Shown here piece by piece: positions 61,819-64,000 of a stretch of DNA of 64,000 nt (position 1 is the stretch's first letter; every line of letters starts with the position of its first letter). The position numbers were made by a program, and so were the translations under genes. The stretch comes from DASYLJ01 sp964432595 (GTDB taxonomy: Bacteria > Desulfobacterota > Binatia > DP-6), in the NCBI GenBank assembly GCA_964432595.1, contig CAYSOF010000003.1, positions 248,001-312,000 of the forward strand. Reading direction: 5' to 3'. The notes under the pieces were generated by a model that saw only the letters and a program-made list of their open reading frames with translations, searched no databases and had not been told where the DNA came from.

Positions 61819-62516
61819 GCGCCCTGCCCCGGCCCGCCGAGAAGGCCGACGTGGTGCGCGCGATGTTCGATCGCATCGCGCCGCACTACGACCGGCTGAA
61901 CGGCGTGATGACCTGGCGGCTCGATCGACGCTGGCGTCTCGCGGCGATCGCGGCGGCCGCGCTCGGGCCGGGCATGGTCGCCGTCGACGTCGCCTGCGGC
62001 ACCGGCGACCTCGCCGCGCTCGCCGCGGCGACCGGTGCACGCGTGGTCGGCGTCGACTTCGCCGCCGGCATGCTGGCCGGCGCGCGACGTCGCGGCGTGG
62101 CGGCGCAGCTCGCCCGCGCGGACGCCGCCGCGCTGCCGGTCGCGACCGCGAGCGCCGACGCCGTGACCTGCGGCTTCGCGCTCCGCAACTTCGTCGCCAT
62201 TCCGCCCATGCTCGCCGAGGCGGCGCGCGTGCTGCGGCCCGGCGGACGGCTCGTCGTGCTCGAGGTCGCGACGCCGGCGAACCGGTTCGTGCGCTGGGGA
62301 CATCGCCTCTACTTCGAGCGCGTCGTCCCTCGCCTGGGCGCGTGGCTCGCCGACGAGGCGGCGTACGCGTACCTGCCGCAGTCGGTCACGTACCTGCCCG
62401 ATCCGGCGGCGCTGCGCTCGATGATGCTGCGCGCGGGGTTCCGGGACGTCACCCGTCAGGCGCTCGGCGCCGGCGCGGTGCAGCTGCTGCGCGCGCGACG
62501 CGCCGATGCGCCATGA
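61809..62516 (+). CDS. menG: Demethylmenaquinone/ubiquinone methyltransferase (UbiE/MenG type)
   Basis: The 235-residue SAM-dependent methyltransferase has FDRIAPHYDRLNGVMTWRLD at its start, SAM motif I VAVDVACGTGDLAALAAATG, and DAVTCGFALRNFV plus RVLRPGGRLVVLEVATPANR, all hallmark segments of UbiE. It performs the final methylation of demethylmenaquinone. The GTG at 61809 lies within the end of the MerR gene, giving coupled translation. Its stop overlaps the menF start. Confidence 0.9.
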   Translation: MALGALPRPAEKADVVRAMFDRIAPHYDRLNGVMTWRLDRRWRLAAIAAAALGPGMVAVDVACGTGDLAALAAATGARVVGVDFAAGMLAGARRRGVAAQLARADAAALPVATASADAVTCGFALRNFVAIPPMLAEAARVLRPGGRLVVLEVATPANRFVRWGHRLYFERVVPRLGAWLADEAAYAYLPQSVTYLPDPAALRSMMLRAGFRDVTRQALGAGAVQLLRARRADAP

Positions 62517-63799
62517 CGCAGGCCCTGGCGCTCGCGGGGACGCTCCCGCTCGTCGCGACCGCGTCGATCGCGCTGCCCGCGGACACGGATGCGCTGGCGC
62601 TGCTCGAGGCCATACCCGGCGCGCCGTCGTTCTTCTGGGAGCGGCAGGAGGCCGGTGTCGCGATCGCCGGAGTGGGCACCGCGTGGTCGGCCGATGCGTC
62701 CGGAGGCGGTCGCTTCCGTCGCTGCGCCGCCGCGCTCGCGGCCCTGCCCGACGGTGCCGTCGCCGTCGGCGGATTCGCGTTCGACGATGCGCCGTGCCGC
62801 GGCGCCTGGCGCGCGTTCCCGGCCGCGCTGTGGCGCGTCCCCCGCGTGGCGATCGTCCGCCGCGGCGGTGCGGCGCGTCTCGTGGCGTGCGGCGAGCCAC
62901 GCGACGACCTCGCCGCGCTGCTCCATCACACCGCGGCGCAGCTCGGTGACACGCCCGTGGCGCGCCCGGCCGCGCGCCGCTACGCGCTCGGTGTCCGTCG
63001 CGACGCGGTCACGTGGCGGCGCCAGGTCGAGCGCACCCTGGCGGCCATCCACGACGGGCGGCTCGCAAAGCTCGTCCTCGCGCGCACCGCGACGGTGCGC
63101 GCCGACCAGGCCTTCGATCCGCTGCGCGTCGTTCGCCGGCTGCGCGCCGGCTACCCGGGCTGCGCCGTGTTCGCGGTCCGTCAGGGCGACGCCACCGTCG
63201 TCGGCGCGAGCCCCGAGCGTCTGGTCGCCGTCGAGGGCAGGCGGCTCGCGACCGCCGCGCTCGCGGGCACGGTCGGACGCGGCGGAGGCCCGTCCGCCGA
63301 TCGCCGGCTCGCAGAGACGCTCCGCCACGATCCGAAGGAACGCGCGGAGCATGCGCTCGTCGTCGACGACGTGCGCGCGCGCCTCGCCGGCATCTGCCAC
63401 GAGGTCCAGGCGCCCGACGAGCCGGCGGTGCTCGCCACCGAGACGCTCCAGCACCTCCACACCCCGATCGTCGCGCGGCTGCGCACCGGCGCGGGGCTGC
63501 TCGACGCCGTCGCCGCGCTGCACCCGACGCCGGCGATCTGCGGGACGCCGCGCGCGGCCGCGCTGGCGGCGCTCCGCCGTCACGAGGGCATCGTGCGCGG
63601 CTGGTACGGCGGCGGCGTCGGCTGGATCGCGGGCGACACCGGCGAGATCTCGGTGGCGCTGCGCGCCGGCCTGCTGTGCGGGCGATCGGCGACGCTCTAC
63701 GCCGGCGCGGGCATCGTCGCGGGATCGCAGTGGGAGCGCGAGCTCGAGGAGACGCGCCTCAAGCTCCGCCCGCTCCTGGGGGCGCTGCTGGAGCTCTGA
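62513..63799 (+). CDS. menF: Isochorismate synthase (MenF)
   Basis: The 428-residue product has the chorismate-binding fold: KLVLARTATVRADQAFDPLR, VVGASPERLVAVEGRRLATA, the catalytic ALAGTVGRGGGPSADRRLAE, KERAEHALVVDDVRARLAGI, LHPTPAICGTPR and the final YGGGVGWIAGDTGEISVALR. It converts chorismate to isochorismate for menaquinone. The first 160 residues are divergent, as usual in this family. The ATG overlaps menG as ATGA; its TGA stop overlaps menD by one base. Confidence 0.92.
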   Translation: MTQALALAGTLPLVATASIALPADTDALALLEAIPGAPSFFWERQEAGVAIAGVGTAWSADASGGGRFRRCAAALAALPDGAVAVGGFAFDDAPCRGAWRAFPAALWRVPRVAIVRRGGAARLVACGEPRDDLAALLHHTAAQLGDTPVARPAARRYALGVRRDAVTWRRQVERTLAAIHDGRLAKLVLARTATVRADQAFDPLRVVRRLRAGYPGCAVFAVRQGDATVVGASPERLVAVEGRRLATAALAGTVGRGGGPSADRRLAETLRHDPKERAEHALVVDDVRARLAGICHEVQAPDEPAVLATETLQHLHTPIVARLRTGAGLLDAVAALHPTPAICGTPRAAALAALRRHEGIVRGWYGGGVGWIAGDTGEISVALRAGLLCGRSATLYAGAGIVAGSQWERELEETRLKLRPLLGALLEL

Positions 63800-64000
63800 T
63801 GACCGTTCCGAACCGCACGTACGCCGGGCCGATACCGCTCGTCGACGAGCTGGTGCGCGCGGGCGTCCGCCATGCGTGCGTCACGCCGGGAAGCCGCTCG
63901 ACGCCCCTGGCGCTCACGCTGGCGGCGCACCCCGCGCTGCGGACCTGGTCGCACGTCGACGAGCGCTGCGCGGGGTTCTTCGCTCTCGGGCTCGCGAAGG
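63799..64000 (+). CDS. menD: MenD (SEPHCHC synthase), 5' part only
   Basis: The 67 residues visible begin with MTVPNRTYAGPIPLVDELVR and contain VTPGSRSTPLALTLAAHPAL and HVDERCAGFFALGLAK, the TPP-enzyme N-terminal region of MenD with the catalytic-type Glu in VDERCAG. It uses 2-oxoglutarate and isochorismate to form SEPHCHC in menaquinone biosynthesis. The frame runs off the right edge. It starts in a TGATG overlap with menF. Confidence 0.9.
   Translation, partial: MTVPNRTYAGPIPLVDELVRAGVRHACVTPGSRSTPLALTLAAHPALRTWSHVDERCAGFFALGLAK

Overview
The window is a high-GC (roughly 70% by eye), gene-dense bacterial chromosome segment. It carries one run of ten Ns (45221-45230), so it comes from a draft or metagenome scaffold. 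Most genes sit in tight operons with ATGA, GTGA or even CTGA stop/start overlaps. The gene content points to a Gram-negative, respiring heterotroph from a GC-rich deltaproteobacterial-type lineage: OmpA-type protein, lipoprotein signal, aconitase, menaquinone genes, qNOR, sigma54 activators, a DUF1501/DUF1800 pair, Thr-rich beta-helix and repeat-rich secreted proteins. A Binatota/Desulfobacterota-like origin is my guess from these secreted protein styles and is not proven. No rRNA, tRNA, CRISPR array, prophage or complete insertion sequence was seen.

Layout. 1-6.4 kb: end of a membrane/TPR protein, a stand-alone ATP-dependent DNA ligase and a stand-alone LigD-type polymerase facing each other with overlapping 3' ends, a secreted alkylsulfatase, and a truncated nucleotidyltransferase remnant. 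6.4-12.1 kb (minus): five-gene operon joining two envelope proteins, a molybdopterin oxidoreductase, DUF485 and an acetate-type symporter. 12.4-12.7 kb: a small RHH regulator and a DUF1328 membrane peptide. 12.8-25.4 kb: two convergent operons that look like one surface-glycan locus. The plus arm has a split transketolase, an atypical GT2, a TIGR03032-type protein, a sulfotransferase-like protein, a nucleotide-sugar epimerase and a CDP-diacylglycerol pyrophosphatase-like protein. The minus arm has a GMC oxidoreductase with a small partner, a second epimerase, small membrane peptides and two large polytopic proteins. 25.4-28.4 kb: Crp/Fnr-type regulator divergent from a receiver plus NtrC-type regulator pair. 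28.4-33.4 kb: OmpA-type protein and a DUF1800-DUF1501-cytochrome-like export operon. 33.5-37.6 kb: GNAT, HisN-type phosphatase, aconitase. 37.8-42.8 kb: beta-helix protein, secreted EEP-family phosphatase/nuclease and thiC under a TPP riboswitch. 42.87-43.03 kb: a MITE-like palindrome. 43-50.9 kb: PP-loop protein, NTF2-like protein, large repeat protein (split by the assembly gap), Rnk-like factor, MreB-like actin, Na+/K+-H+ antiporter. 50.9-56.4 kb: nitric oxide detoxification module (PAS-cupin, qNOR, RIC, divergent NorR) with a recognisable sigma54 promoter. 56.5-61 kb: secreted protein, GST, large AAA ATPase/TPR regulator. 61.07 kb to the end: MerR regulator leading menG-menF-menD.

Two features recur. 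Several monocistronic or first genes have a TTGAC-type -35 only 36-41 nt before the start codon, which suggests leaderless transcripts. Two operon-internal genes seem to start at CTG inside a CTGA overlap; one is supported by the signal peptide that only this start preserves.
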